The notes under the pieces: model-generated
The model's database searches: none
The model's input: the letters and a program-made list of their open reading frames with translations, nothing else
Told to the model about the DNA's origin: nothing
Made by a program: the position numbers and the translations under genes
From: Mesorhizobium prunaredense
GTDB lineage: Bacteria; Pseudomonadota; Alphaproteobacteria; Rhizobiales; Rhizobiaceae
Direction: 5' to 3'
Length of the DNA stretch: 64,000 nucleotides
Assembly (NCBI RefSeq): GCF_900156895.1
Contig: NZ_FTPD01000008.1
Coordinates: forward strand, 1 to 64,000
In this document: positions 28,607 through 36,357 of the stretch, one piece after another
Numbering within the stretch: position 1 is the first letter of the stretch
How the letters are laid out: the number at the start of each line of letters is the position of its first letter

Positions 28607-29203
28607 ATGGCCCAGCGCGCATTCAACCTGCCCAACATGCTCACTTACCTCCGCATCCTCGCGGTGCCGCTGGTTGTGCTGTGTTTTTTTCTCGAAGGGC
28701 ATCTGAAGTCGAGCGACTTCGCCCGCTGGTCGGCGCTGATCATTTTCCTGCTCGCCTCGATCACCGATTATTTCGACGGCTATCTGGCGCGCGCCTGGCA
28801 GCAGACCTCGAATATCGGCAAGATGCTCGATCCGATCGCCGACAAGTTGCTGGTCGCCACGTGCCTGCTGCTGCTGGCGGCCGATACCGATAGGCATGCC
28901 GGCATCGCCGGCTGGTCGCTGTGGGCAGCAATCATCATCCTGTGCCGCGAGATACTCGTCTCCGGCCTGCGCGAATATCTGGCGGCGCTGAAGGTCTCGG
29001 TTCCGGTGACGCAGTTGGCGAAGTGGAAGACCACCATCCAGATGATCGCCATCGCCTTCCTGCTCGCCGGACCTGCCGGCGACAAGATCTTCCCGCTGAC
29101 CACGCAGATCGGGCTTGTGCTGTTGTGGATCGCCGCGCTGGTGACGCTTTACACCGGCTACGACTATTTCCGCGCCGGCCTCAAGCACATCATGGACGAG
29201 TAG
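28607..29203 (+). CDS. pgsA: CDP-diacylglycerol-glycerol-3-phosphate 3-phosphatidyltransferase
   Basis: PgsA makes phosphatidylglycerol phosphate, the precursor of phosphatidylglycerol and cardiolipin, in the inner membrane. The CDP-alcohol phosphotransferase motif is complete: D57-G58, A61-R62, G71, D75 and D79. The N-terminal LPNMLTYLRILAVPL block and about five membrane helices fit the family, and the length (198) is usual. It follows uvrC by 97 bases and lies one base before moaD, the uvrC-pgsA-moaD-moaE order known from Rhizobiales. A second family member is at 49725-50288. Confidence 0.95.
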   Translation: MAQRAFNLPNMLTYLRILAVPLVVLCFFLEGHLKSSDFARWSALIIFLLASITDYFDGYLARAWQQTSNIGKMLDPIADKLLVATCLLLLAADTDRHAGIAGWSLWAAIIILCREILVSGLREYLAALKVSVPVTQLAKWKTTIQMIAIAFLLAGPAGDKIFPLTTQIGLVLLWIAALVTLYTGYDYFRAGLKHIMDE

Positions 29204-29204
29204 C

Positions 29205-29462
29205 ATGTCGACGAGGCTGATTTATTTCGCCTGGGTGCGCGAGCGGATCGGCAAGCCAGAAGAGGACGTCGAATTGCCCGCCGGCATCGAGACGGTGGCC
29301 GACCTGCTGCGCTGGCTGAAATCGCGCGGCGAGGAGTACGAGCACGCGCTGCAATATCCTGACGTGATCCGCGTCGCCATCAACCAGGAACATGTCGAGC
29401 ACGGCGAGAAGCTATCAGGCGCGCGCGAGATCGCGCTATTCCCGCCGATGACGGGCGGCTGA
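29205..29462 (+). CDS. moaD: Molybdopterin synthase sulfur carrier subunit
   Basis: MoaD is the small ubiquitin-like subunit that carries the thiocarboxylate sulfur for dithiolene formation in molybdopterin. The 85-residue protein has the beta-grasp pattern (RLIYFAWVRERIG, VADLLRWLKSRG, EIALFPPMTGG) and ends in the essential Gly-Gly. It is one base from pgsA and one base from moaE, so the genes are translationally close. Confidence 0.96.
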   Translation: MSTRLIYFAWVRERIGKPEEDVELPAGIETVADLLRWLKSRGEEYEHALQYPDVIRVAINQEHVEHGEKLSGAREIALFPPMTGG

Positions 29463-29463
29463 A

Positions 29464-29952
29464 ATGCCCGGCCCGGTGGTGCCGACGGTGCGCATCCAGG
29501 CGGAGGATTTCGATGTCGCCGCCGAGATCGCCAGGATGACGCAAGGCCGCGCCGACATCGGCGCCGTGGTGACTTTCTCGGGCCTCTGCCGCGATGAAGC
29601 GGGCAGGCTCGCGGCACTCGAGCTCGAGCATTATCCCGGCATGGCCGAGGCCGAGATCGGCCGCATCGCCGCCGACGCGGTTCGCCGCTGGCCGCTGCAG
29701 GGGCTCACCGCCATCCATCGCCACGGCAGGATCGTGCCCGGTGAGAACATCGTGCTGGTGGTCGCTGCCTCCGCCCACCGGCAGGCGGCGTTCGAGGCGG
29801 CGAACTTCCTGATGGATTATCTCAAATCGCGCGCGCCGTTCTGGAAGAAGGAACACCACACCGACGGCTCCGAAGGCGGCTGGGTCGACGCCAAGGAGGC
29901 CGACGACGAGGCCGCAAGCCGCTGGAAGCAGGCCGTGCCGAAAGGAAATTGA
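29464..29952 (+). CDS. moaE: Molybdopterin synthase catalytic subunit
   Basis: MoaE is the large subunit that converts cyclic pyranopterin monophosphate to molybdopterin using sulfur from MoaD. Conserved blocks include GAVVTFSGLCRDE, LELEHYPGMAE, IHRHGRI, SAHRQAAFEAANFLMDYLK and the catalytic-lysine region RAPFWKKE. The 162-residue length is normal. A molybdopterin-dependent oxidoreductase occurs at 42634-44742, one possible user of the cofactor. Confidence 0.96.
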   Translation: MPGPVVPTVRIQAEDFDVAAEIARMTQGRADIGAVVTFSGLCRDEAGRLAALELEHYPGMAEAEIGRIAADAVRRWPLQGLTAIHRHGRIVPGENIVLVVAASAHRQAAFEAANFLMDYLKSRAPFWKKEHHTDGSEGGWVDAKEADDEAASRWKQAVPKGN

Positions 29953-29982
29953 TGCTTCGCGTCACCGCCAGGCGGAAACCCG

Positions 29983-30486
29983 TCAGCCCTTGTCAGTGCC
30001 GATCCAGTGATCGAGCGCAATCCGGCCGGATCCCCACGCCATGATGCCGAGTGCCATCGCCGCCCAGGTGATGTGCAGCGGCCAGCCGTCCGGCACGGTG
30101 AGTTGTATGACCAGCGTCATCACGAGCAGGCCGAATGCCGCCAGTCGTGTCGCCAGGCCGAGAACGAGAAGAATTGGCAGCAGGATTTCCGCCGACCCTG
30201 AGACGAATGCCACCAGCCCAGGTGCAGGAAAATCGTAAGGGCCGCCGGGCAGATGCAGCTTGAGCTCCGAGCTGAAAAGCAGCACGGCCACCTCGTTCAA
30301 CTGCAAAAAACCGTCCCATTTGTTAATGCCGGACCGCCAGAACGGGACAGCGAGCGCGCAGCGCAGGACGAGTTGCGTCAGCGACGGTGTGGCCCTCGTG
30401 CGCAGCGCGGCATTCACCCTCTCCACGAGGGTGGCAGCCCCTTGCGGCTCGGTGCTGGCGTCCCATCCATGGTTCGTCATGCTCAC
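29983..30486 (-). CDS. DoxX-family membrane protein of the bufferin cluster (BufD-like)
   Basis: The 167-residue product has four membrane helices in the DoxX pattern (QLVLRCALAVPFWRSGINKW, FSSELKLHLPGGPYDFPAPG, GSAEILLPILLVLGLATRLAAFGLL, TWAAMALGIMAWGSG). DoxX proteins accompany many DUF2282/DUF692/DUF2063 operons and are thought to help handling or export of the modified peptide; their exact role is not established. It lies five bases after the DUF2063 gene and is the last gene of the cluster. A second in-frame ATG is at 30480. Confidence 0.85.
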   Translation of the reverse strand: MSMTNHGWDASTEPQGAATLVERVNAALRTRATPSLTQLVLRCALAVPFWRSGINKWDGFLQLNEVAVLLFSSELKLHLPGGPYDFPAPGLVAFVSGSAEILLPILLVLGLATRLAAFGLLVMTLVIQLTVPDGWPLHITWAAMALGIMAWGSGRIALDHWIGTDKG

Positions 30487-30491
30487 CCTCC

Positions 30492-31283
30492 CTAGTGTGC
30501 CGCTGTGATGGCGCCTGCTTGCAGCAGGCCGGCAATGTTGGCGGCAAGGTCGAATTCGGCAGTTTCCGCAAATGCTGCCGCGGCCGCCGCGCCGAGCGGC
30601 TCGCCCGCCATGAGACGATCCAGAAAAGCTGCGCCGCCGGGCGGCAGATGGCGAACAAAGACTTCGAGCCCGGGCCGCGTGACCAGCGCATCTTCAGGGC
30701 CGTCCGCCTCGATCCGCCCGACAGGGCGGTCGCGCCGGTTCGCCGCAAAGATCGTCACGACCGGATAGCGCGAGCGAATGGCGCGCGTTGCCGGGTGCGG
30801 CACGAACACGGTATCGGCTAGCCGTTCGGGCGGGATAGCCGCCAGTGCCACGGAAGCCAGCGGTTCCGCGTCGGCGGCATGATAGGCGTCGAGCCAGGCC
30901 CGCTCCAAGCGCGCCACGTCAGCCAGCCATGGCATCGGCCGCGCATAGTCGTAGCGCTCGATGAAGTCGGGAAAGTCGCGGCCGTATTCGAACAGAAGCG
31001 GCGAGGTGGGTGGCGTTTCGCGGACATGGAAGCGCGCCATCGCCCGAAAGAAGTCCGGGCCGGTGATGCGCAGCGTCGCTGGAAAGCTGGCGGCCAGCGC
31101 ATCGATCAGGCTGACCGTGACGTTGTTGCGGTAGACGGCGTATCGTTTGACCGCTGCCTTCCCGTTCGGCCCCGAGACGGCGTCAGGCGGGGCACGGCCA
31201 GGATCGAGCAAACCGGCGGTGAATGCCTCGGCATAGTCGAACCGGTGGCTAAGGTCGCCCGACTGGAGCTCATCCTGCGGCAT
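30492..31283 (-). CDS. DUF2063 MNIO partner protein (BufC/HvfC/GigC-like)
   Basis: This 263-residue protein has the DUF2063 N-terminal domain (FTAGLLDP, then RYAVYRNNVTVSLIDALAASFP, FFRAMARFHV and a PLLFEYGRDFPDFI block) and a C-terminal domain ending in a helical AETAEFDLAANIAGLL region. In bufferin and methanobactin-type systems the partner protein recruits the precursor peptide to the MNIO enzyme. Its start overlaps the DUF692 gene by 14 bases, which indicates translational coupling and supports a two-protein complex. Confidence 0.88.
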   Translation of the reverse strand: MPQDELQSGDLSHRFDYAEAFTAGLLDPGRAPPDAVSGPNGKAAVKRYAVYRNNVTVSLIDALAASFPATLRITGPDFFRAMARFHVRETPPTSPLLFEYGRDFPDFIERYDYARPMPWLADVARLERAWLDAYHAADAEPLASVALAAIPPERLADTVFVPHPATRAIRSRYPVVTIFAANRRDRPVGRIEADGPEDALVTRPGLEVFVRHLPPGGAAFLDRLMAGEPLGAAAAAAFAETAEFDLAANIAGLLQAGAITAAH

Positions 31284-32193
31284 GGGCTTTTCCGAGCAGA
31301 TGGTGGCTGTCGGCGTGATGGTCGAGGATCGCTTGGGCGGCGGCGGCCTCCGCCTTGAGCACCGGCCACTCGGGAATGGCGCTGTCCCACTCGATCAGCG
31401 TCGGCAGCGGTCCGCATCGGCCGATGACGATATCGAAGAGCTTCCAGACCGCGTCGGCGACCGGACCATCATGGCTGTCGATGAGCAGCAGGTCGCCCTC
31501 GTCATCCGCCTGCTCGGCGTGCCCGGCCAGATGGATTTCGCCGACATGCGCGAGCGGGAAATCCGCGAGGTAGGAAAGCGCTGAATAGCCGTGGTTGGTG
31601 GCCGAAACGAAGACATTGTTGACGTCGAGCAGCAGGCCGCAACCGGTGCGCTGCACCAGCGCGCCGATGAAATCTGTCTCGCTCATCGTCGATTCAGCGA
31701 AAAGGACGTAGGTCGAGGGGTTCTCGATCAGGATCGGGCGGCCGATCGTCTCCTGCATTTCATCGATGTGATTCGCCACGCGCGAAACCGTTGCCGGCGT
31801 ATAGGGCAGGGGAAGCAGGTCGTTGTAAAAGGTGGTGTCGTGGGTCGACCAGGCGAGATGCTCGGAAACGAGCGCCGGCTCATAGCGGTCGACGAGCGCC
31901 TTGAAACGGCCGAGATGCACTTTGTCGAGTGGTCGCGGTCCGCCGATCGACATACACACCCCGTGCAGCGAAACGGGAAAATCGCGGCGAATCCTGGCCA
32001 GCGCATCGTGCGGCGGGCCGCCCGCGCCCATGTAGTTTTCGGCGTGGACCTCGAAGAAGCCGTCCTTTGGGCCGTCGCCGAGGATCACGGGTAGATGTTC
32101 ATGCTTGAAACTGGTGCCGGCAAGACCGGCGATCGGGTGTGCCGGAAAGCGCGAGGTTTTCGATATGCGGAATGACGGGGCCAGTCCGTTCAT
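31270..32193 (-). CDS. DUF692 multinuclear non-heme iron oxidase (BufB/HvfB/GigB-like)
   Basis: MNIOs are TIM-barrel enzymes with two or three irons that oxidise cysteines of ribosomal peptides. The 307-residue protein contains the expected ligand-bearing blocks: VHAENYMG, SEHLAWSTHD, ENPSTYV, LLLDVNNVFVSATNHG, HLAGH, DSHDGPV and IEWDSAIP. It sits between the DUF2282 precursor gene and the DUF2063 partner gene, the conserved buf/gig/hvf order. The ATG at 32193 has a GGAG element upstream; ATGs at 32199 and 32223 are alternatives, the latter three bases from the precursor stop. Confidence 0.92.
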   Translation of the reverse strand: MNGLAPSFRISKTSRFPAHPIAGLAGTSFKHEHLPVILGDGPKDGFFEVHAENYMGAGGPPHDALARIRRDFPVSLHGVCMSIGGPRPLDKVHLGRFKALVDRYEPALVSEHLAWSTHDTTFYNDLLPLPYTPATVSRVANHIDEMQETIGRPILIENPSTYVLFAESTMSETDFIGALVQRTGCGLLLDVNNVFVSATNHGYSALSYLADFPLAHVGEIHLAGHAEQADDEGDLLLIDSHDGPVADAVWKLFDIVIGRCGPLPTLIEWDSAIPEWPVLKAEAAAAQAILDHHADSHHLLGKAHAAG

Positions 32194-32226
32194 CTTCATC
32201 TCCGCTTTCCGGGCAGCTTGCATTGC

Positions 32227-32550
32227 TTAGGACGGGATGTCGCGGCTCAGCGCCGTGGGCGAGCCCTTGCGGTCGCCGGGCAGGTCCATCGTTGTGCAGG
32301 TGCCGCCGTCGACGAACTTCCAGGCGTTGCCTTGGTAATCGACCGTCGAGGTGCCTTGGCAGGTGGTGCCAGGTCCTGCCGCGCAGTCGTTCTGCCCCTT
32401 TAGGGCGACGCCAAAGCACTTCTCCTTGCCGGCATCCATCGCCGCCTTGGCTTCTGCCTCGGACAGCGGCGCGGCCGTCGCAAAAGAAGCAAGAGCCGTG
32501 GCAACGGCGCCGGCCAGGAAGGCCGCGCTCACGGTTGATCTTGTTGACAT
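32227..32550 (-). CDS. DUF2282 cysteine-containing RiPP precursor (bufferin, BufA1-like)
   Basis: The 107-residue peptide has a Sec-type signal sequence (cleavage near residue 27, FATAAP), an acidic Ala/Glu/Lys helix and a core with four cysteines at 45 (EKCFGV), 56 (QNDCAAG), 64 (TTCQGT) and 85 (GGTCTTM). That spacing is the DUF2282/bufferin-1 pattern; in studied members the MNIO converts some cysteines to thiooxazole rings that bind copper. An unusual feature of the class is retention of a full signal peptide. A good GGAGG ribosome binding site precedes the ATG. Copper buffering in the periplasm is inferred from the family, not shown here. Confidence 0.9.
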   Translation of the reverse strand: MSTRSTVSAAFLAGAVATALASFATAAPLSEAEAKAAMDAGKEKCFGVALKGQNDCAAGPGTTCQGTSTVDYQGNAWKFVDGGTCTTMDLPGDRKGSPTALSRDIPS

Positions 32551-32834
32551 GATTTCACCTCCGATTGGGTTGTTGCGCGCGCCGTTCCTCAAGCGCGCAT
32601 TGGTCAGTTCGGTCCGGAGGTTCCCTGCGTTACATCTTTTTGGAACACGACTTCGTGATCGCCTGGGGACTTGGCATGAGCAATATTTCGCCTGTCACGC
32701 CAAGGAGGCCGACCCACAGGGCAACGAGCCGCCGGAAGGCACCGCCGTGTGAACAGCCCGTGTGGGGCGCCACGGAACCACCGCAATCCTGCGAGACCTT
32801 CCGACCAGTTTGGCGCATTATGGGGAGCAGGATC

Positions 32835-33599
32835 ATGCTGGGCAGGATCGCCGAGTTCTTCATCTTCGGTGTCGTGCCGCTGGTCGGTATAATGGTGGTG
32901 CCTGAGTTGTCCGTCGCTGCCGAGAAGACCCTGAAGGGCGAGGTGATGTATCGCGAGCGCATCGCTCTGCCGCCCAAAGCCGAGCTTTCCGTGCAGCTTG
33001 CCGATGTCTCGCTGGCCGACGCGGCGGCCGCTGTCATCGGTGAGCGCAAGGTGGCGCCGGCCGGCCAGGTGCCGATCAAGTTCGAGATCAGCTTTGATCC
33101 CCAGATGATCCGGCCTCATATGACCTATGCGCTGCAGGCGCGCATCACCGTCGACGACAGGCTGTTGTTCATCTCCGATATGCGCCACCAGGTCGATCCA
33201 CTGAGCGACGCGCCGCAGACCATCATGCTGAAGATGGTGACGTCGAGCGAGCAGCCGGCGTCGGCCCCGGTTGTCGGGCAGAGCTGGCTGATCGAGTATA
33301 TCGACGGCATTGGTGTGATCGCCGAGCCGCAGGCGACGTTCAGGATCGACGAGGCCGGCAAGGCCGGCGGCAGCGGGCCTTGCAACGTCTACTTCGCCAC
33401 CGCCAAAGTCGATGGTTCGACGATTGCCATCAGTGACATCGGTTCGACCTTCAAGGCCTGCGCGCCCGACACTATGGCCGAGGAAAAGGCGCTGTTCGAG
33501 GCGCTGGCCAAGGCGGCATCGTATCACGTCGACGCCGGCAAGCTCATCATCGTCGACAAAGACGACCGCGTCATCCTGCGCTTCAACGCCGCGAGCTGA
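32835..33599 (+). CDS. YbaY-like plus META-domain envelope protein
   Basis: The 254-residue product starts with a hydrophobic export or anchor segment (FFIFGVVPLVGIMVVPELSVAAE). A YbaY-type beta domain follows (GEVMYRERIALPPKAELSVQLADVSLADA, then IKFEISFDPQMI and YALQARITVDDRLLFISD). The C-terminal half is a META/HslJ-like domain (WLIEYIDGIGVI, SGPCNVYFATAKVDG, LFEALAKAASYHVDAGKLIIVD). Such proteins are envelope-stress or heat-shock associated. It is divergent from the bufferin operon across a 284-base gap. The ATG at 32835 has a GGGAGCAGG element; another in-frame ATG is at 32820. No lipobox cysteine is visible. Confidence 0.85.
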   Translation: MLGRIAEFFIFGVVPLVGIMVVPELSVAAEKTLKGEVMYRERIALPPKAELSVQLADVSLADAAAAVIGERKVAPAGQVPIKFEISFDPQMIRPHMTYALQARITVDDRLLFISDMRHQVDPLSDAPQTIMLKMVTSSEQPASAPVVGQSWLIEYIDGIGVIAEPQATFRIDEAGKAGGSGPCNVYFATAKVDGSTIAISDIGSTFKACAPDTMAEEKALFEALAKAASYHVDAGKLIIVDKDDRVILRFNAAS

Positions 33600-33678
33600 T
33601 AACCGGTTTCGGTTTTTGAGCATCATGCGCAGTTGGCGGGTGTCGGCGACCCGGCGTCCGAGCCGGATCGCCGCAACG

Positions 33679-33707
33679 AAAAAGGCCGGCATTGCGCCGG
33701 CCTTTTT
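33679..33707. terminator. Bidirectional intrinsic terminator
   Basis: Arms 33679-33690 and 33696-33707 form a 12-bp perfect stem with a 5-base loop, A5 before and T5 after. It serves the YbaY/META gene on plus and ndk on minus. Confidence 0.93.
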
Positions 33708-33736
33708 GCATGTGACGTGGTGATGGACTTATCGGC

Positions 33737-34159
33737 TCAGCCGACGATCTCGGTGTCCGAGAACCAGTATTTGATCTCCTGCGCGGCGGTCTCCGGCGCG
33801 TCGGAGCCGTGCACGGAATTCTCGCCGATCGACAGCGCGTGCAGCTTGCGGATGGTGCCTTCGGCGGCGTTGGCCGGGTTGGTGGCGCCCATCACGTCGC
33901 GGTTTTTGGCAATGGCGTTCTCGCCTTCCAGCACCTGCACGACCGTTGGGCCCGACGACATCGACTCGACCAGCTCGCCGAAGAACGGACGATCCTTGTG
34001 CACGGCATAAAAACCTTCCGCCTCGCGGCGGCTCATCCACACCCGGCGCGAGGCGACGACGCGCAGGCCGGCTTCTTCGAGCATTTGGGTGATGGCGCCG
34101 GTGAGATTGCGCCGGGTTGCGTCCGGCTTGATCATGGAAAAAGTGCGTTCGAGCGCCAT
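33737..34159 (-). CDS. ndk: Nucleoside diphosphate kinase
   Basis: Ndk transfers the gamma phosphate between nucleoside triphosphates and diphosphates through a phosphohistidine. The 140-residue protein has [14 protein letters not shown] at the start, [22 protein letters not shown] and the active-site histidine H117 in the NSVHGSD motif. The ATG at 34159 gives the standard length; the frame extends to 34231 without family support. A repeat element lies upstream at 34245-34328. Confidence 0.97.
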   Translation of the reverse strand: MALERTFSMIKPDATRRNLTGAITQMLEEAGLRVVASRRVWMSRREAEGFYAVHKDRPFFGELVESMSSGPTVVQVLEGENAIAKNRDVMGATNPANAAEGTIRKLHALSIGENSVHGSDAPETAAQEIKYWFSDTEIVG

Positions 34160-34244
34160 GGGGTCGTCCTTGTGATGGAGAGTGGAATTCACGGTGGCGG
34201 GCTCTATACAAGCCGCCCGCCGGCTTGCCAAGGGGCTGGCGCTA

Positions 34245-34328
34245 ATGCATGTCGCGCAAAAGTGCGCAGCGGTTTTGCGATAACGACATGCATAAAAACA
34301 AGAACTTAAGCGCGTCTCCGACGCGCTT
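34245..34328. repeat. Rhizobial-type palindromic intergenic element
   Basis: The element has two nested parts. Arms ATGCATGTCG (34245-34254) and CGACATGCAT (34284-34293) enclose GCAAAA/TTTTGC inner arms. After a short AT-rich spacer, AAGCGCGTC (34308-34316) and GACGCGCTT (34320-34328) form a second hairpin. I recall similar modules at many intergenic sites in Mesorhizobium and Rhizobium genomes. It lies upstream of ndk and downstream of the minus-strand DUF1905 gene region. Confidence 0.65.
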
Positions 34329-34361
34329 TAGCCGCCGCATAGCGTGTCGCCGTCAGCCAAG

Positions 34362-34658
34362 TCATAACTTCATCTCGATCGTCAGCTTGGCCGTGTCGCC
34401 AGCCCGAAGGCCTTCGCGGACCCGTACCGCCGTCTTGATCGGCAACAGCAGGCTGCCGGATTTCTTGTCGGGAAACAGCGATGTTCGCCATCTGGTCTGG
34501 CCGATGACGGCTTCCACGCCAAGCGAGCCCCAGGGCCGTGCCATCCCCGCCATTGCCGTCTTGATCCGTGCCCCAAGCTCCGGCGGCAGCGTCACGAAAT
34601 GCCAGCCGCCTTTGCCTGGATAGACCCAGATCTCGGCCTGCACGTCGTAGCGAAACAT
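34362..34658 (-). CDS. DUF1905 domain protein
   Basis: This 98-residue protein has the DUF1905 pattern: YDVQAEIWVYPGKGGWHFVTLP, then GSLGVEAVIGQTRWRTSLFP and LLPIKTAVRVREGLRAGDTAKLTIEM, a small beta-barrel-like fold of unknown function. The ATG at 34658 starts exactly at the domain; the frame extends upstream to 34718 without support. It stands alone between ndk and bluB on the minus strand. Confidence 0.8.
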   Translation of the reverse strand: MFRYDVQAEIWVYPGKGGWHFVTLPPELGARIKTAMAGMARPWGSLGVEAVIGQTRWRTSLFPDKKSGSLLLPIKTAVRVREGLRAGDTAKLTIEMKL

Positions 34659-34791
34659 TTTTGCCTTCCTCAGATCACGGCCGTCACGGCTGGCTTTGCC
34701 ATGGTGTCTTGTCGGCAACGCCGGCGATCGGCGAAATCATCCATGATATCCATTCTTCCCTGCAAAAGAGGATGGCAGCGTTGCCGTTGCA

Positions 34792-35427
34792 CTACCGCCT
34801 TATCACCATTGAAGCGCGCCGGACTTCCCAGCCTTCTCGCTCCAGTTCCGGCACGCTGTGGTTCTCGCAGGGGTAGCCGACGCAGAAGTAACCGATCAGC
34901 GTCCACTCCGGCGGCGCCTCCAGGATCGTCGCCATTTCGGCCGGGTCGAGGATCGAGACCCAGCCCATGCCTATTCCTTCGGCGCGCGCCGCCAGCCAAA
35001 ACGTGTGGATCGCCATCACCGCCGAATATTCGATGGTCGCGGGCATGGTCAGGCGGCCGAGCCCATGTCCCTGTTCCGTCCCGCGGTCGGCGAAGACCGC
35101 GAATTGACAAGGCGCTTCGTTCAGGCCGGCAAGCTTCAGGCGCGCATAGAGCGCGGCGCGTTCGCCGCCGAACGATGCGAGCGCCTCCGCATTGCAGCGC
35201 TCGAAGCATGTCTTGACGGCGGCGCGGCATTCCGCGCTCTCGACCATGACGAAACGCCAAGGCTGGCTCAGCCCGACCGAGGGCGCAATGCTGGAGAGGC
35301 CAAGCAGCCGCTCCAGCGCGCCTTCGGGGAGCGGCGTCGGCCTGAATCGCCTGACATCCCGCCGCCACAGGAAGAGGTTGACCAGATCGGCGCGAAAATC
35401 GTCCGGGAATTCCGGGTCTGACGTCAT
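34792..35427 (-). CDS. bluB: 5,6-dimethylbenzimidazole synthase
   Basis: BluB cleaves reduced FMN with oxygen to give 5,6-dimethylbenzimidazole, the lower ligand of vitamin B12. The 211-residue flavin-fold protein has the nitroreductase-like FLWRRDVRRFRPTPLP start, SSIAPSVGLSQPWRFVMV, and GIGMGWVSILDPAEM, all typical of BluB. No other cobalamin gene is in the window and no B12 riboswitch is visible upstream; instead an 8-bp tandem repeat begins 27 bases upstream of the ATG. Confidence 0.93.
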   Translation of the reverse strand: MTSDPEFPDDFRADLVNLFLWRRDVRRFRPTPLPEGALERLLGLSSIAPSVGLSQPWRFVMVESAECRAAVKTCFERCNAEALASFGGERAALYARLKLAGLNEAPCQFAVFADRGTEQGHGLGRLTMPATIEYSAVMAIHTFWLAARAEGIGMGWVSILDPAEMATILEAPPEWTLIGYFCVGYPCENHSVPELEREGWEVRRASMVIRR

Positions 35428-35453
35428 GGTGTTCGTACTGTCATTGCGAAGGG

Positions 35454-35570
35454 AGTAGGGGAGTAGGGCAGTAGGGCAGTAGGGCAGTAGGGCAGTAGGG
35501 CAGTAGGGAGTAAGGAAGTAGCGGCGGTGCGAATACCTACTCCCCTACTGCCCTACTCCCTTACTCCCCT
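35454..35570. repeat. 8-bp tandem repeat with inverted counterpart
   Basis: AGTAGGGC occurs five times without mismatch at 35462-35501, flanked by imperfect units at 35454-35461 and 35502-35516. After a 15-base spacer the complementary strand carries related units (35536-35570), so the region can fold back. The left part lies directly upstream of bluB, and the right part supplies the stop codon of the minus-strand GST gene. Confidence 0.9.
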
Positions 35571-36268
35571 ATGCCGGCGGCAGCCGCCGGCACCTTGCGG
35601 CCGAGCCCATCATGCAGGTCGAGGCAGCGCTCGAACCACTTCGCCACCACATCGCTGTCGTCGAGCAACCGGTAGGGTGAGGCGATGCGCGCCCATTGCA
35701 GCGCGCCGAAGACGATGTAGTCGGCAAACAGCGGTGATTGACCGCCGATGAACGGCTGATAGGCAAGCATCGAGCGCAATGGTTCCAGCGAGGCACGGAA
35801 GGCACCAAGGCCGGCGTCCCGCACCGCCACCACCTCTTCCAGTCTCTGGCCGAAGCGCTGCTCGCGGTTTTGGCGGAAATAGGCGGCGTTCGCCTCGTCC
35901 TGCATGGCGTGCAGGTCCATGATCGCCGCAGTGGTGACATAGGGGTGGATGGTCAGTTGCGACCAGCGTTCGACGAAGCGCGCCATCGCCTTGCCGCCGT
36001 CGCCGCAAAACAATGTCGGTCGCTCTGGGTAGGCCTCGTCAAGATAGAGCGCGATGGCGAAAGAATCGGCGACCACCTTCTCGCCGTCGCGGATCACCGG
36101 AACGAGTTTTGAAACGCCGTCTTCAATGGTGGGCACGTCGAGAAAGCGTGTCGGCACGGTTGAGATATCGAGGCCCTTGTGGGCAAGCGCCATCGTCGCC
36201 TTCCAGCAATGCGGGCTGAACGGACGGGCGCCATCGCGTCCGACGAGATCATAGAGCAGAATGGTCAT
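35561..36268 (-). CDS. Glutathione S-transferase family protein
   Basis: The 235-residue protein has a GST N-terminal domain (LLYDLVGRDGARPFSPHCWKATMALAHKG, DGVSKLVPVIRDGEKVVADSFAIALYLDE) and a helical C-terminal domain (FIGGQSPLFADYIVFGALQW). FSPHCWK places a histidine-cysteine in the usual active-site region, as in omega/beta-etherase-like bacterial GSTs. The last codons and stop lie within the 8-bp repeat region, so the C-terminus may vary between strains. Confidence 0.87.
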   Translation of the reverse strand: MTILLYDLVGRDGARPFSPHCWKATMALAHKGLDISTVPTRFLDVPTIEDGVSKLVPVIRDGEKVVADSFAIALYLDEAYPERPTLFCGDGGKAMARFVERWSQLTIHPYVTTAAIMDLHAMQDEANAAYFRQNREQRFGQRLEEVVAVRDAGLGAFRASLEPLRSMLAYQPFIGGQSPLFADYIVFGALQWARIASPYRLLDDSDVVAKWFERCLDLHDGLGRKVPAAAAGIGE

Positions 36269-36357
36269 TGGCGGCAGCTTCCTTGCGGTCTACTAGAGCG
36301 ACGTTCCGGGCCTTGCGGTAAGCACCCGAAACGGGGTCTCGCGGGCCGGAGAAAACG

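Noticed and set aside
34792..35427. B12 riboswitch before bluB
   Set aside because: No conserved B12-box or matching structure is visible upstream; only the tandem repeat is present.
35454..35570. Possible CRISPR array
   Set aside because: The units are 8 bases without spacers, so this is a microsatellite, not CRISPR.
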